Notes under the pieces: model-generated | Database searches by the model: none | Seen by the model: only the letters and a program-made list of their open reading frames with translations | Told to the model about the DNA's origin: nothing | Shown: positions 8,657 through 16,869 of the stretch, piece after piece | Numbering within the stretch: the stretch's first letter is position 1 | Layout of the letters: every line of letters starts with the position of its first letter | Made by a program: the position numbers and the translations under genes | Origin: Mucilaginibacter ginsenosidivorax | GTDB lineage: Bacteria; Bacteroidota; Bacteroidia; Sphingobacteriales; Sphingobacteriaceae | Direction of reading: 5' to 3' | Assembly: GCF_007971525.1 (NCBI RefSeq) | Contig: NZ_CP042437.1 | Coordinates: 992,001-1,056,000, forward strand | Length of the DNA: 64,000 nucleotides

Positions 8657-8811
8657 GGCAGAATGAAAGTATCTTGCATAAATATGAGCAATTTGTTTGG
8701 AAACAGAAAGCGCAACCATAAGTTGATGGCTACGGCATATACTTCGCAAGCCTATCATATATCAAAACTTTCAGCGCCAAAAAGGCCTCCATCATCAGAA
8801 CATCTTTTACT

Positions 8812-11523
8812 ATGAAAATATCTACATTATCTTTTTGTGTTTTAATTATCGGGGTGGTTTCCGCCTGTCATTCGGTTATTACCGATAGCACTGGGGGCAG
8901 CCAGGAGCAAACCGATATGCACAGTACCTATGACGATAGCACCTTAAACAATAAGATATTACCAGTAATGATGCCTTATAACCGGCTGATTGACCCTGCC
9001 GGCAAAGTGGTGCGTTTTGGCGACCCCAATTTTGAAAACCATAGCCTTGATATCAAACTGATTCCGGGAACCTCGGTTTTAGCAGTTGAAGACCGGTACG
9101 GCATTACCCTCATTGATTCGGTTGGCGGAAAGGTTATAGCACAATGGACTTATAACAAAGATAAACGATACAACGCCCTGATGAGCACTTACTCGGGCTT
9201 AAAGGTTCATAAAAATGGTTCGGAAACGCAGATTTTCTGGAGCGCTGCCAATGGCGATTCGCATAAATCGTTTGTAATGCAGGGCGCATGGAACGGGCAG
9301 GATATCAGCATCAAAAACGCATTTGAATTTAAACCCGTTGCGCCATCACCACTGGCATTACCCAACGAACTGGTAATTAATAATGAGGCTGGTACCGATT
9401 ATTTATATGTAGCCTTAAATGGAAATAACCAGGTTGCCAAAATCAATTTATCTACCCAACAAACCGTTTACACCAAACCAACCGGGGTAGCGCCGTATGG
9501 CCTTGCGCTTGTTGGGCAACACCTGTTCATTACCAACTGGGGCGGCGCCGAACCTACCGATACTACCGGCCGGGAAACCGCGGGTGTACCCTACGGAAAA
9601 ACCTACATCGACCCCAAAACGGGCGCTACGAGTACAGGCAGCATACAGGTAATTGATATTGCAAGTGGCAATGTATTGAAAGAAATTTCTGTTGGCCTGC
9701 ACCCCAATGTTATTATAGCCGATAAAAGCAACCGCTTTTTATATGTTGCCAATGCCAACAGCGATAACGTATCTGTAATAAACACCGCAACTTTTAAGGT
9801 GATTGAAACCATCCCTGTAAGGTTGATGCAGGATAAAAATGGCTATATCGGCGATTCGCCAAACGCACTTGCGCTTAGTAACGATGGTAACACTTTGTAC
9901 GTTGCTAACGGGCTTGATAACGCGGTTGCGGTAGTTGAGCTTGGTTCAACTTCATCAGCCAACGGCAAGGGCAAAACATTTGTTAAAGGCTTTATCCCTA
10001 CCGAGGCCTATCCCGGCGGCTTGCTGATTGTTGATAAAACACTTTTTGTAACCAACCTGGAAGGCGAAGGATCAAGGGTAAGTACCAAAGAGTTTAAAGC
10101 TGGCTCGCAGGTACCTGATGATGTTACCGCTTATAACTCGCACCACGAAAAAGCTACGGTATCTATCATTCCATTGCCTGATGATGAGTTATTAAAAATA
10201 TATGCCAATCGGGTAAAAACGCTTAACCTAACCTTCAGGCAGGATATTGCGCAGCTGGTACCACGCAAAAACATTGCTCCAAAACCCATGCCCGACCGTA
10301 TTGGCGAACCATCGGTATTTAAGCACGTACTATATATCATCAAAGAAAACCGCACTTACGACCAGGTGTTAGGCGATCTTCCACAAGGCAAAGGCATGCC
10401 CTCTTTATGTATTTACGGCGATAGCATCACCCCCAATCAGCATAAGCTGGCTAAAGATTTTGTACTGCTTGATAACTACTACGCATCGGGCAAATGCTCG
10501 GCGGAAGGGCATCAGTGGACCGATGCCGCTATGGTTACCGACTACGTGGAGAAAAACGTTCGCGCCTGGTTCCGCAGTTACCCGCATGTGCAGGAAGACG
10601 CCCTGGTGTACGACAAGAAAGGTTTTATATGGAACAACGCCGCCGATCACGGTAAAAAAGTAAGGATTTACGGCGAGGCATCGGCACCCCATTATGACGA
10701 AAAATTAAGCTGGACGGATATATACAATAACTATAAAGCCGGCATCCCGCTTAAGTTTTATAACACCAGCACCATATCAAGAGTGAGGCCCATGCTATCG
10801 CAAAACTACCCCGGATCGGACGAGTTGAAAATAACCGACCAGATACGGGCCTCTGCTTTTATCAGCGAGTTAAAAGGTTATGAAAACCAACCCGGCGACG
10901 AACTGCCTGAGCTGATGGTAATGGCCCTATCAACAGATCATACGCAAGGTACCCGGCCAGGCCTTCCTAAACCGGAAGCTATGGTGGCCGATAACGACCT
11001 TGCCCTCGGCCGCATCATTGAAGCCGTATCCAAAAGCCGTTTCTGGAAAAACACCGTAATATTTGTTACCGAGGATGACTCGCAAGCCGGGTGGGATCAT
11101 GTATCTGCTTACCGTACAACAGGTTTTGTGGTAAGTCCGTACAGCCAGCTGCAAAAAACCGTATCAACAAATTATAACCAAACTTGCGTTGTAAGGTCGA
11201 TAGAGCAAATATTGGGCATACCGCCAATGAATATTATTGACGCAACCGCCCTGCCCATGTTCAGCTGCTTTAGCGACAGGCCAACTGCCTACACTTACAG
11301 CACCGTGCCAAACCGCATCCCGCTTAATGATATCAACCCAAAACTTGCCGTACTTAAGGGACAAGCTTTGTATTTTGCCAAAGCATCCTCAAAACCGGAG
11401 TTTGACCATATTGACGGCGGTAACGACGACATGCTGAACCGTATTTTATGGTACGCCGCAAAAGGTAAAAAAACTTACCCTGTTAAATTAACCGGCAAAG
11501 CCGACAAGGATGATGATGATTAA
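8812..11523 (+). CDS. Lipoprotein with YVTN beta-propeller and phosphoesterase (alkaline-phosphatase-like) domain
   Basis: 903 residues. The N-terminus MKISTLSFCVLIIGVVSAC has a lipobox. Residues about 50-430 hold repeated propeller blades (for example DYLYVALNGNNQVAKINL, NRFLYVANANSDNVSVINT, NTLYVANGLDNAVAVVEL). The C-terminal half (about 505-880) resembles the acid phosphatase/phospholipase C superfamily: KENRTYDQVLGDL, a SAEGHQWTDAAMVTDY block, STDHTQGT, and TEDDSQAGWDHVSAYR, whose Asp and His residues would bind metal. The protein probably hydrolyses a phosphate ester at the cell surface; the substrate is unknown. The C-terminus is Asp-rich (KADKDDDD). Single-gene unit, convergent with the GH28-like gene. 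Confidence 0.88.
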   Translation: MKISTLSFCVLIIGVVSACHSVITDSTGGSQEQTDMHSTYDDSTLNNKILPVMMPYNRLIDPAGKVVRFGDPNFENHSLDIKLIPGTSVLAVEDRYGITLIDSVGGKVIAQWTYNKDKRYNALMSTYSGLKVHKNGSETQIFWSAANGDSHKSFVMQGAWNGQDISIKNAFEFKPVAPSPLALPNELVINNEAGTDYLYVALNGNNQVAKINLSTQQTVYTKPTGVAPYGLALVGQHLFITNWGGAEPTDTTGRETAGVPYGKTYIDPKTGATSTGSIQVIDIASGNVLKEISVGLHPNVIIADKSNRFLYVANANSDNVSVINTATFKVIETIPVRLMQDKNGYIGDSPNALALSNDGNTLYVANGLDNAVAVVELGSTSSANGKGKTFVKGFIPTEAYPGGLLIVDKTLFVTNLEGEGSRVSTKEFKAGSQVPDDVTAYNSHHEKATVSIIPLPDDELLKIYANRVKTLNLTFRQDIAQLVPRKNIAPKPMPDRIGEPSVFKHVLYIIKENRTYDQVLGDLPQGKGMPSLCIYGDSITPNQHKLAKDFVLLDNYYASGKCSAEGHQWTDAAMVTDYVEKNVRAWFRSYPHVQEDALVYDKKGFIWNNAADHGKKVRIYGEASAPHYDEKLSWTDIYNNYKAGIPLKFYNTSTISRVRPMLSQNYPGSDELKITDQIRASAFISELKGYENQPGDELPELMVMALSTDHTQGTRPGLPKPEAMVADNDLALGRIIEAVSKSRFWKNTVIFVTEDDSQAGWDHVSAYRTTGFVVSPYSQLQKTVSTNYNQTCVVRSIEQILGIPPMNIIDATALPMFSCFSDRPTAYTYSTVPNRIPLNDINPKLAVLKGQALYFAKASSKPEFDHIDGGNDDMLNRILWYAAKGKKTYPVKLTGKADKDDDD

Positions 11524-11529
11524 ACAGGG

Positions 11530-13023
11530 CTACTTATTTTTTGACGAAATAAACCGTATACCATCGGTATGTTCGCCAATGAGGATATTGGCCATATCTG
11601 CCGTTTTATAATAGGACGGCTTTCCGGGCATATCATCGGCAATGCCAATACCGTTAATCTTTAAATTTTCAAATACAACATTTTTTATGCGGCGGTCATT
11701 ATCGTACCCGGCAATTACCGAGATATTGGCATGGCTACCTTTGAAATAAATATCTTTAAAATAAATATTTTGTATTCCCCTACCCGGCGAAGTATTGTAA
11801 TAGTGATTAAACATTACCCTGATATTAACAAGCTGCCCCTCCCTGAAATCTTCCACCCGGATATTTTCAAAGCTAATTTGGTTCAACAGGTTGCTGTCGC
11901 CCGCATTTAGCGCAATACATCCCTGGTAATCAATCTGATGCTCGTGCTGTTCCAGTATATCTATATTTTTAAAAGTCATATTTTCAAGCGTATCCGGGTT
12001 GTTGGTGTCTCCGTGGGTACCAATTAATATCGGGTGGGCAACATCTGCCCAAAGCGTTGCGTTGGCAACAGTTATGTTTTTGGAGTTGCCATAATAATTC
12101 CACCTGTGGCCGTAAATGGCGATGCAATCGTCAGAATTCCGCATGAAAATATCGCTGATGGCAACATCCGAGCTACAAAAAACATCAATACCATCGGCGT
12201 TTCCTTCAAAGCTAAACGACTTAAAGTTACTGATCTTCACCCCTGCCGACTGGCCGATAAGCACGCTGTACTTATGTGGTAAAACGATGATTCCATTTAC
12301 TTCAACGTTTTTTGAAAAAGTGATGGTCAGCTGATCATTACGGGAACCGGGTATAATAGCTGGGCTGGTGTTCTTAATATCCGCTTTTGGTGAAACGGGC
12401 AATTGGGTCAAAATTCCACGGCCGAGTACACGTACATTCTCTACTTTATCAATAAGTATTTGCCCCTGTACTATGGCACCTGCCGCTATATAAATAGTTT
12501 GATTTGACCGCGCCTTTAAAACCCCTACCTGGTGTATGCCCGGGCCAAAATAGGTTACACTGGTATCGGCCCACGATGGACGAAAAGTTTCAAGTGGATT
12601 TGCAAACAACTGGAGGTTATGAAATATGTCTCCGTTTATCTCGATGGAAAGGTTCCTTGGTTTGTCCAAAAAAAAACTGACTTTATTTGATTGTATTTTC
12701 GGCGATATGCCAAAACTCAACGGCCTCACCCGGGCTTGTTTAACGATGCCTCTGTTGTAAGTAACGGCAACTTCAACTACACCAGAAAAATCAAAATAGG
12801 CGAAAGAACTAAGCTGATATTCGCTATTTGTATTTACCTTATTAGTAACCTTAGCCATATAGGTAGGCACGGTTTTCCATCCCTTTCCATTTTGCCTTAC
12901 TCTTACAGTAAAATCGGTGGTTAAGGCTGCCCCGTCAGGAGCGTTACAGGTTATAAGCTGAGCTTTTGCAAGGTTACCAATACACAACAACAATAAAAAC
13001 AGGGTGATAATTCTTTTTTTCAT
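11530..13023 (-). CDS. Secreted parallel beta-helix glycosidase, GH28/GH49-like
   Basis: 497 residues from the ATG at 13023, where a clear signal peptide begins (KKRIITLFLLLLCIGNLAKAQ); upstream in-frame codons lack one. An N-terminal beta-sandwich-like region (about 25-170) precedes a right-handed beta-helix. The active-site strips read GNADGIDVF, NSDDCIAIYGHRW and ILIGTHGD, matching the Asp, Asp-Asp and His-Gly motifs of GH28 polygalacturonases and the related GH49 group. It would cut a polysaccharide outside the cytoplasm. It differs clearly from the two canonical GH28 proteins at 38443 and 43041, so the substrate may not be galacturonan. Confidence 0.8.
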   Translation of the reverse strand: MKKRIITLFLLLLCIGNLAKAQLITCNAPDGAALTTDFTVRVRQNGKGWKTVPTYMAKVTNKVNTNSEYQLSSFAYFDFSGVVEVAVTYNRGIVKQARVRPLSFGISPKIQSNKVSFFLDKPRNLSIEINGDIFHNLQLFANPLETFRPSWADTSVTYFGPGIHQVGVLKARSNQTIYIAAGAIVQGQILIDKVENVRVLGRGILTQLPVSPKADIKNTSPAIIPGSRNDQLTITFSKNVEVNGIIVLPHKYSVLIGQSAGVKISNFKSFSFEGNADGIDVFCSSDVAISDIFMRNSDDCIAIYGHRWNYYGNSKNITVANATLWADVAHPILIGTHGDTNNPDTLENMTFKNIDILEQHEHQIDYQGCIALNAGDSNLLNQISFENIRVEDFREGQLVNIRVMFNHYYNTSPGRGIQNIYFKDIYFKGSHANISVIAGYDNDRRIKNVVFENLKINGIGIADDMPGKPSYYKTADMANILIGEHTDGIRFISSKNK

Positions 13024-13081
13024 TAAATATAAATAGTTAAAACTCCCGGCGCATACTTCCCGTCGGCACAAATCTTCGCGT

Positions 13082-13089
13082 CAAATCTA
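13082..13089 (-). promoter_or_regulatory. -7 promoter box for the GH28-like gene
   Basis: On the minus strand TAGATTTG matches TAnnTTTG. It lies 59 bases upstream of the ATG at 13023, giving a leader of about 50 bases. No convincing -33 element. Confidence 0.4.
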
Positions 13090-13201
13090 TCCACATCTAA
13101 CTTCCGGCCGCCTCCTGTAATGTATCCAGAAAAGCAAATGGGTTGGTAATGGTTACTGATTGAAGATTTTATAAAAATCGCCCGAAAAAAAAGAAGAGAA
13201 A

Positions 13202-13228
13202 GGCGGTTGTCAGGCCAAACAGAGGGGG
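13202..13228. promoter_or_regulatory. Spaced G-block site, copy 1 (candidate activator site)
   Basis: GGCGG and GGGGG are separated by exactly 17 bases, and the spacer contains GGCCAAACA. The same arrangement, GGGGG-N17-GGGGG with GGTCAAACA in the spacer, is found at 26142-26168 upstream of the GH43 operon. Repeats two helical turns apart are typical of AraC-type or hybrid two-component activator sites. No such hybrid regulator is encoded in the window. Confidence 0.4.
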
Positions 13229-13486
13229 TATTTTTAGTGTATCACCGTTAAAAACAAGCAAAAATGGCCTATCTGGTCCTATTTAAACACCAGGCACCCA
13301 AAGAGCATAAGTAACAGTTATAACTTAATGCTTACTTTTTAATTAAACAAACTATGGTTGCAGCTCCAATTATCGGGCTTTATTTTTCCAGATTTAACAA
13401 ACGTATTCTTCATATTTCATATAAAATATCGCCGGTTACCACCCTTTCATCACCACAATAGCCCCGTTTATCGATAACATCTATCG

Positions 13487-13514
13487 TCCGAAAAATATTG
13501 ACAATACTTTCGGA
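13487..13514. promoter_or_regulatory. Imperfect inverted repeat upstream of DUF3500 gene
   Basis: Left arm TCCGAAAAATATTG and right arm CAATACTTTCGGA are complementary except for one bulged base and one mismatch, with a single A between them. It ends 36 bases before the ATG at 13551. It may be an operator or an RNA hairpin in the leader. Confidence 0.45.
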
Positions 13515-13550
13515 TAAGTAAACGATAACAAATTATTAAATAATTAAATC

Positions 13551-14981
13551 ATGAAAAAGTTAATACTTTCTGTAGGGTCAGGCTTGCTACTGACGGTCTG
13601 CATCCTGGTAGCTTGTAAAAAAAGCAGCTCAACTGATGGAACAACAACTACTACTACCACAACAACCACAACGGCTTCGGTTTCTGCTTTAACCTGTGGT
13701 TCGGCGGTGGTATCATCAACAGCAACCGTTAACACCGTATTTAGCGGCAGCGCCACCATACCGTATACAGGGGGCAATGGGGTTGCTTATACCGCCGGTA
13801 GCGCAATATCTTCAACCGGGGTTACCGGCCTAACGGCAACTTTGGCTGCGGGTACCCTGGCCAGTGGGGCAGGTAATATTACTTATGCCATTGCCGGTAC
13901 GCCCACATCAACAGGCACTGCCTCTTTTTCAATTACCTTTGGCGGGCAAACCTGCAGTTTCACAGTCACGGTAGATGCCGCCAGCACATCTACAACAGGT
14001 TGCTCTACCTCAAACACCATTGCATCAAAAGTAGTATGCCTGGCCAACGCTTTCCTGGCAACGCTTAGTACCTCGCAGCAATCGTCTGTTGTACTTACAC
14101 TCAACCTTAGCAATGCAAAAAGATGGTCGAACCTGCCTTGCGGGCTTTCATGCAGGAACGGATTAGCATTCAGCAGCTTAACCAGCACTCAATTGGCCGC
14201 TGCAAAAGCTGTTGCACAGGCTGCTTTCGGAACAACAACCGGCGAAGGTTATGACGAGTTTACACAAATTATGGCCGCTGATGATTACCTGGGCCAAACT
14301 GCTTCCGGCTATTCTTCAGGTAACTATGTTATTGCGTTTTTAGGCACCCCAACTACAACTGGAAAATGGATGCTGCAAATTGGCGGACACCACTACGCGC
14401 AAAATATTACTTATGATGCCGGTGTTGTTACCAGTATTACACCTTTGCACCAGGGAGTTGAACCCAAAGGCTCATTTACTTTAAGCGGAACTACTTACAG
14501 CGGCCCGATGGAATCTGAACATAGCGCTATGCAGGATATGCTTGGCTCTTTCACAAGTACCGAATTGGCTTCGGCAAAAATAACCAGTACTTTTTCAGAT
14601 TGTTTGATGATACCGGGCTCTACCACCAATACGTTCCCAACTACCAAACAGGGTATTAAAGTTAGTACGCTAAGCAGTGCCGCACAAGCTAAGGTACTGG
14701 CAGCCATGATGCCGTGGATAAACGATCTGGATGCCACTTCGGCCGCCGCATTTACCACCATTTATCAAAATGAGCTTGCAAGCACCTATGTTTGCTATTC
14801 AAGTAATACATCTGCCGTTGCAGGTACTGCCAGTTCATTTTTAACAACCAATACCGATTATGTAAGGATAGACGGGCCGAGCGTTTGGATAGAGTTCATC
14901 TGCCAAACGGGCGTGGTACTTTCGGGCATTCACTACCACAGCGTTATGCGAGATCATAGCCGCGATTACATAGGTTTATAA
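13551..14981 (+). CDS. DUF3500 domain lipoprotein with poly-threonine linker
   Basis: 476 residues. The signal ends in a lipobox (LTVCILVACKK). After it comes a run of 11 Thr codons (13641-13673), then a Ser/Thr/Ala-rich beta-repeat of about 100 residues ending SFSITFGGQTCSFTVTV, and from about residue 165 a DUF3500 domain (YDEFTQIMAADDYLG, MLQIGGHHYAQNITY, HYHSVMRDHSRDY). DUF3500 has no proven function; conserved His, Asp and Glu residues suggest metal binding. A HupE/UreJ-type gene begins 17 bases downstream, so the two are one operon and probably one function, perhaps metal handling (inference). Confidence 0.85.
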   Translation: MKKLILSVGSGLLLTVCILVACKKSSSTDGTTTTTTTTTTTASVSALTCGSAVVSSTATVNTVFSGSATIPYTGGNGVAYTAGSAISSTGVTGLTATLAAGTLASGAGNITYAIAGTPTSTGTASFSITFGGQTCSFTVTVDAASTSTTGCSTSNTIASKVVCLANAFLATLSTSQQSSVVLTLNLSNAKRWSNLPCGLSCRNGLAFSSLTSTQLAAAKAVAQAAFGTTTGEGYDEFTQIMAADDYLGQTASGYSSGNYVIAFLGTPTTTGKWMLQIGGHHYAQNITYDAGVVTSITPLHQGVEPKGSFTLSGTTYSGPMESEHSAMQDMLGSFTSTELASAKITSTFSDCLMIPGSTTNTFPTTKQGIKVSTLSSAAQAKVLAAMMPWINDLDATSAAAFTTIYQNELASTYVCYSSNTSAVAGTASSFLTTNTDYVRIDGPSVWIEFICQTGVVLSGIHYHSVMRDHSRDYIGL

Positions 14982-14998
14982 CAAGAATCATAGAAATT

Positions 14999-16330
14999 AT
15001 GCAAAACATCTTTTCGATAAACAGTCGCCATAAAAACAGTTGGCGGCTGTTTATTTTTGTATCCGTTTTTGCTGTTACAGCATTAAGGCCAACCATTTTA
15101 CACGCGCATCAAACGCCAAACACACTTGTTTTTTTAGATGCGGGCCCGAACAGGGTTGCCCTGGAACTCCAGATGCCGTTATCAGAACTTGAACTTGCTT
15201 TTGGCAACAACATATCTAAAAACCCCGAAACACTTATCGAAAAATTTGGGCCGCAGTTAAAAGAATATCTTAAAGGGCACATCCATGCCTACCTGAAAAA
15301 AACTGCCCCATGGCACGTTGAAATACAAGCCCTGAGGATGGATAAAGGCACATATATCGAAAATGGCATTAATTATTGGGAGGTAGTAGCCAACGTTGTT
15401 ATCATCCCGCAGCCCGGCGAAAGTACGCGGAAGTTTATGCTCGATTATGATGTGATCATGCACCAGGTTATTAACCATGCAGCTCTTCTTTCCATCCGCA
15501 GTGATTGGGAGACAGGAAATTTGAATCCCACTTCGGCCGATGCCATGGTTATCAGCTGGAATACCAAAGATAATGTGATATACCCACTGGAAATAAATTT
15601 GCAGCAGGGAAGCTGGTTTAAGGGTTTCAAAAGCATGTTTGCCTTAGGTATGCAGCATATTAAAGAAGGCACCGATCATTTGCTGTTTTTGATAGTTTTA
15701 CTGTTACCTGCAGCACTATTGGCAAAAAACAAGCAATGGGGCAAGTTTGGTGGCGCAAAATACAGTATCATGAGGCTTTTGAAAATTGTCACCTCGTTTA
15801 CAATTGGCCACTCTGTTACGTTGCTCATTGGCGCATTAGGCTGGTTAAAACTGCCTGCGCAACCCGTAGAAATAGCGATTGCGTTTTCCATTTTAGTTTC
15901 CGCGGTTCATGCTATAAAGCCCATTTTTCCGGGGAAAGAGATGTTTGTAGCAGCAGGTTTTGGCTTAATACATGGCTTGGCGTTCGCGTCTATATTAGCT
16001 AACCTTAACCTGGGCGCTGGCACCATGGCCCTAAGTATTTTAGGCTTTAATTTGGGTATAGAGGCGATGCAGCTTTTTGTTGTTTTAATTACCATTCCGT
16101 GGTTAATTTTACTAAGCCAAACGTCAATTTATAAGTACGTGCGGGTTGGCGGCGCCGTTATCTCGGGTATAATTGCCATGGCATGGATGCTGGAACGTGC
16201 CACACAAACGCCTAATTTTGTTTCGGCTTTTGTAAATAAGGCTGCGCAACAGGCCGTGTGGGCCATACTATTGCTGGCAATTTTGGCATTGGCAAGCTTC
16301 GTGTTAAACAGGCGTGTTGCCCGTTCATAA
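14999..16330 (+). CDS. HupE/UreJ-family membrane protein with large N-terminal periplasmic domain
   Basis: 443 residues. A signal peptide or first helix (RLFIFVSVFAVTALRPTILHAH) is followed by a soluble domain to about residue 215, then six to seven membrane segments. The membrane part has the family motifs GMQHIKEGTDHLLFLIVLLL, FTIGHSVTLL, AIAFSILVSAVHAI and GFGLIHGLAFA, whose conserved His, Asp and Glu residues can bind a metal such as nickel. HupE and UreJ are nickel permease-like; this longer group is uncharacterised. It follows the DUF3500 lipoprotein gene by 17 bases. No hydrogenase or urease genes are in view. Confidence 0.86.
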   Translation: MQNIFSINSRHKNSWRLFIFVSVFAVTALRPTILHAHQTPNTLVFLDAGPNRVALELQMPLSELELAFGNNISKNPETLIEKFGPQLKEYLKGHIHAYLKKTAPWHVEIQALRMDKGTYIENGINYWEVVANVVIIPQPGESTRKFMLDYDVIMHQVINHAALLSIRSDWETGNLNPTSADAMVISWNTKDNVIYPLEINLQQGSWFKGFKSMFALGMQHIKEGTDHLLFLIVLLLPAALLAKNKQWGKFGGAKYSIMRLLKIVTSFTIGHSVTLLIGALGWLKLPAQPVEIAIAFSILVSAVHAIKPIFPGKEMFVAAGFGLIHGLAFASILANLNLGAGTMALSILGFNLGIEAMQLFVVLITIPWLILLSQTSIYKYVRVGGAVISGIIAMAWMLERATQTPNFVSAFVNKAAQQAVWAILLLAILALASFVLNRRVARS

Positions 16331-16372
16331 TGAAACAGGTACCGCCGGTTGGCGACATTATTTGAAGCGGAG

Positions 16373-16400
16373 CCGACTGTGTTCCAGGTTACACGGTTGG
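16373..16400 (+). terminator. Weak hairpin downstream of HupE-like gene
   Basis: CCGACTGTGT pairs with ACACGGTTGG over ten positions (two G-U) around an 8-base loop, 42 bases after the stop codon at 16330. There is no T-run, so it is at best a factor-dependent terminator or an mRNA end-stabiliser. Confidence 0.3.
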
Positions 16401-16422
16401 GTCAGCAATCGCTTTTAAACCC

Positions 16423-16542
16423 GGGTTAACATAACTTAACACATTTCAGATAAAATATTTACAAATACCTAATAATCAATATTTTATATTTTATCATGGT
16501 TAACATTAAATTGATCGCGCAATGTAGAACGATCCAAATATT
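16423..16542 (+). repeat. Intergenic repeat, copy A (about 120 bp)
   Basis: About 90% identical over the first 93 bases to 28157-28275, in the same orientation, with the first 29 bases identical. It begins GGGTTAACATAACTTAACAC, has an AT-rich middle (TTTATATTTTATCATGG), a second GTTAAC near its 3' part, and ends in a shared ATCCAAATATT. No ORF. Both copies lie 70-95 bases downstream of a plus-strand stop codon. Confidence 0.85.
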
Positions 16543-16710
16543 TGTGCCCGTTGCCGGCCAATTCAAGTCCCTTTGGTACCTGGATCATTTAACTACGATC
16601 AGCCAATAAAAACAAAGGTATCGACGCTTTAAGCTTATTCCGTTAGCTATTATTAAATAACTGCTTATCGCCGTTAACTATTTAGATGCCCGGGGCGTTG
16701 GATGAACTAT

Positions 16711-16741
16711 TTTGCCATATTTTCAGAAAACTCTATATTTG
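16711..16741 (+). promoter_or_regulatory. Consensus Bacteroidota promoter of the ABC-F leader
   Basis: TTTG at 16711-16714 and TATATTTG at 16734-16741, followed by C, separated by exactly 19 bases: a perfect fit to TTTG-N19-TAnnTTTGC. Transcription should begin near 16747, leaving about 120 bases of leader before the ABC-F ATG at 16870. Confidence 0.8.
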
Positions 16742-16767
16742 CACATCCGTTCACGAATATTACTCCA

Positions 16768-16785
16768 ATGAAAATAACAAAGTAA
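16768..16785 (+). CDS. Five-codon leader peptide MKITK upstream of ABC-F gene
   Basis: ATG AAA ATA ACA AAG TAA, about 20 bases after the predicted transcription start. Its codons 2-5 and stop form the left arm of a 15-bp perfect complementarity to the bases just before the ABC-F start codon. A ribosome held on this leader would cover that arm and expose the ABC-F start. The arrangement resembles translational attenuation of erm genes and the very short leader described for Bacteroides tetQ. A second small ORF (MVMCHHTIRSPR, 16791-16829) sits inside the loop and may also take part. Confidence 0.65.
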   Translation: MKITK

Positions 16786-16869
16786 AACCGATGGTCATGT
16801 GCCATCATACAATCCGCAGCCCGCGGTAGTTTTTGGTCACCGACTTTTCAATGCTTTTACTTTGTTATT
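16773..16869 (+). promoter_or_regulatory. Attenuator-like stem sequestering the ABC-F start
   Basis: AATAACAAAGTAAAA (16773-16787) is the exact reverse complement of TTTTACTTTGTTATT (16855-16869), which abuts the ATG at 16870. The 67-base loop contains two smaller hairpins (GATGG/CCATC at 16790-16806 and CCGC/GCGG at 16814-16826). The long stem would hide the ribosome-entry region, and the left arm overlaps the MKITK leader. This is a regulated-translation design; the inducer is unknown. Confidence 0.75.

Larger units (their letters stand above)
13024..13550. other. Divergent intergenic region, 527 bases
   Basis: No gene was seen. It separates the minus-strand GH28-like gene from the plus-strand DUF3500 lipoprotein gene and holds the three sites listed separately: a minus-strand -7 box (13082-13089), a GGCGG-N17-GGGGG site (13202-13228) and an imperfect inverted repeat (13487-13514). 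The octamer CGATAACA occurs twice, at 13472 and 13523, on either side of the last. Confidence 0.6.
16331..16710. other. Intergenic region after HupE-like gene
   Basis: No gene was seen. It holds a 10-bp hairpin with two G-U pairs (16373-16400, loop of 8), perhaps protecting the 3' end of the HupE-like mRNA although it has no T-run, and copy A of an intergenic repeat (16423-16542). The rest is featureless to me. Confidence 0.5.

Noticed and set aside
8657..8758. Upstream 34 codons of the 7730-8656 lipoprotein frame
   Set aside because: They would bury the lipoprotein signal internally; the ATG at 8656 gives a normal lipobox.
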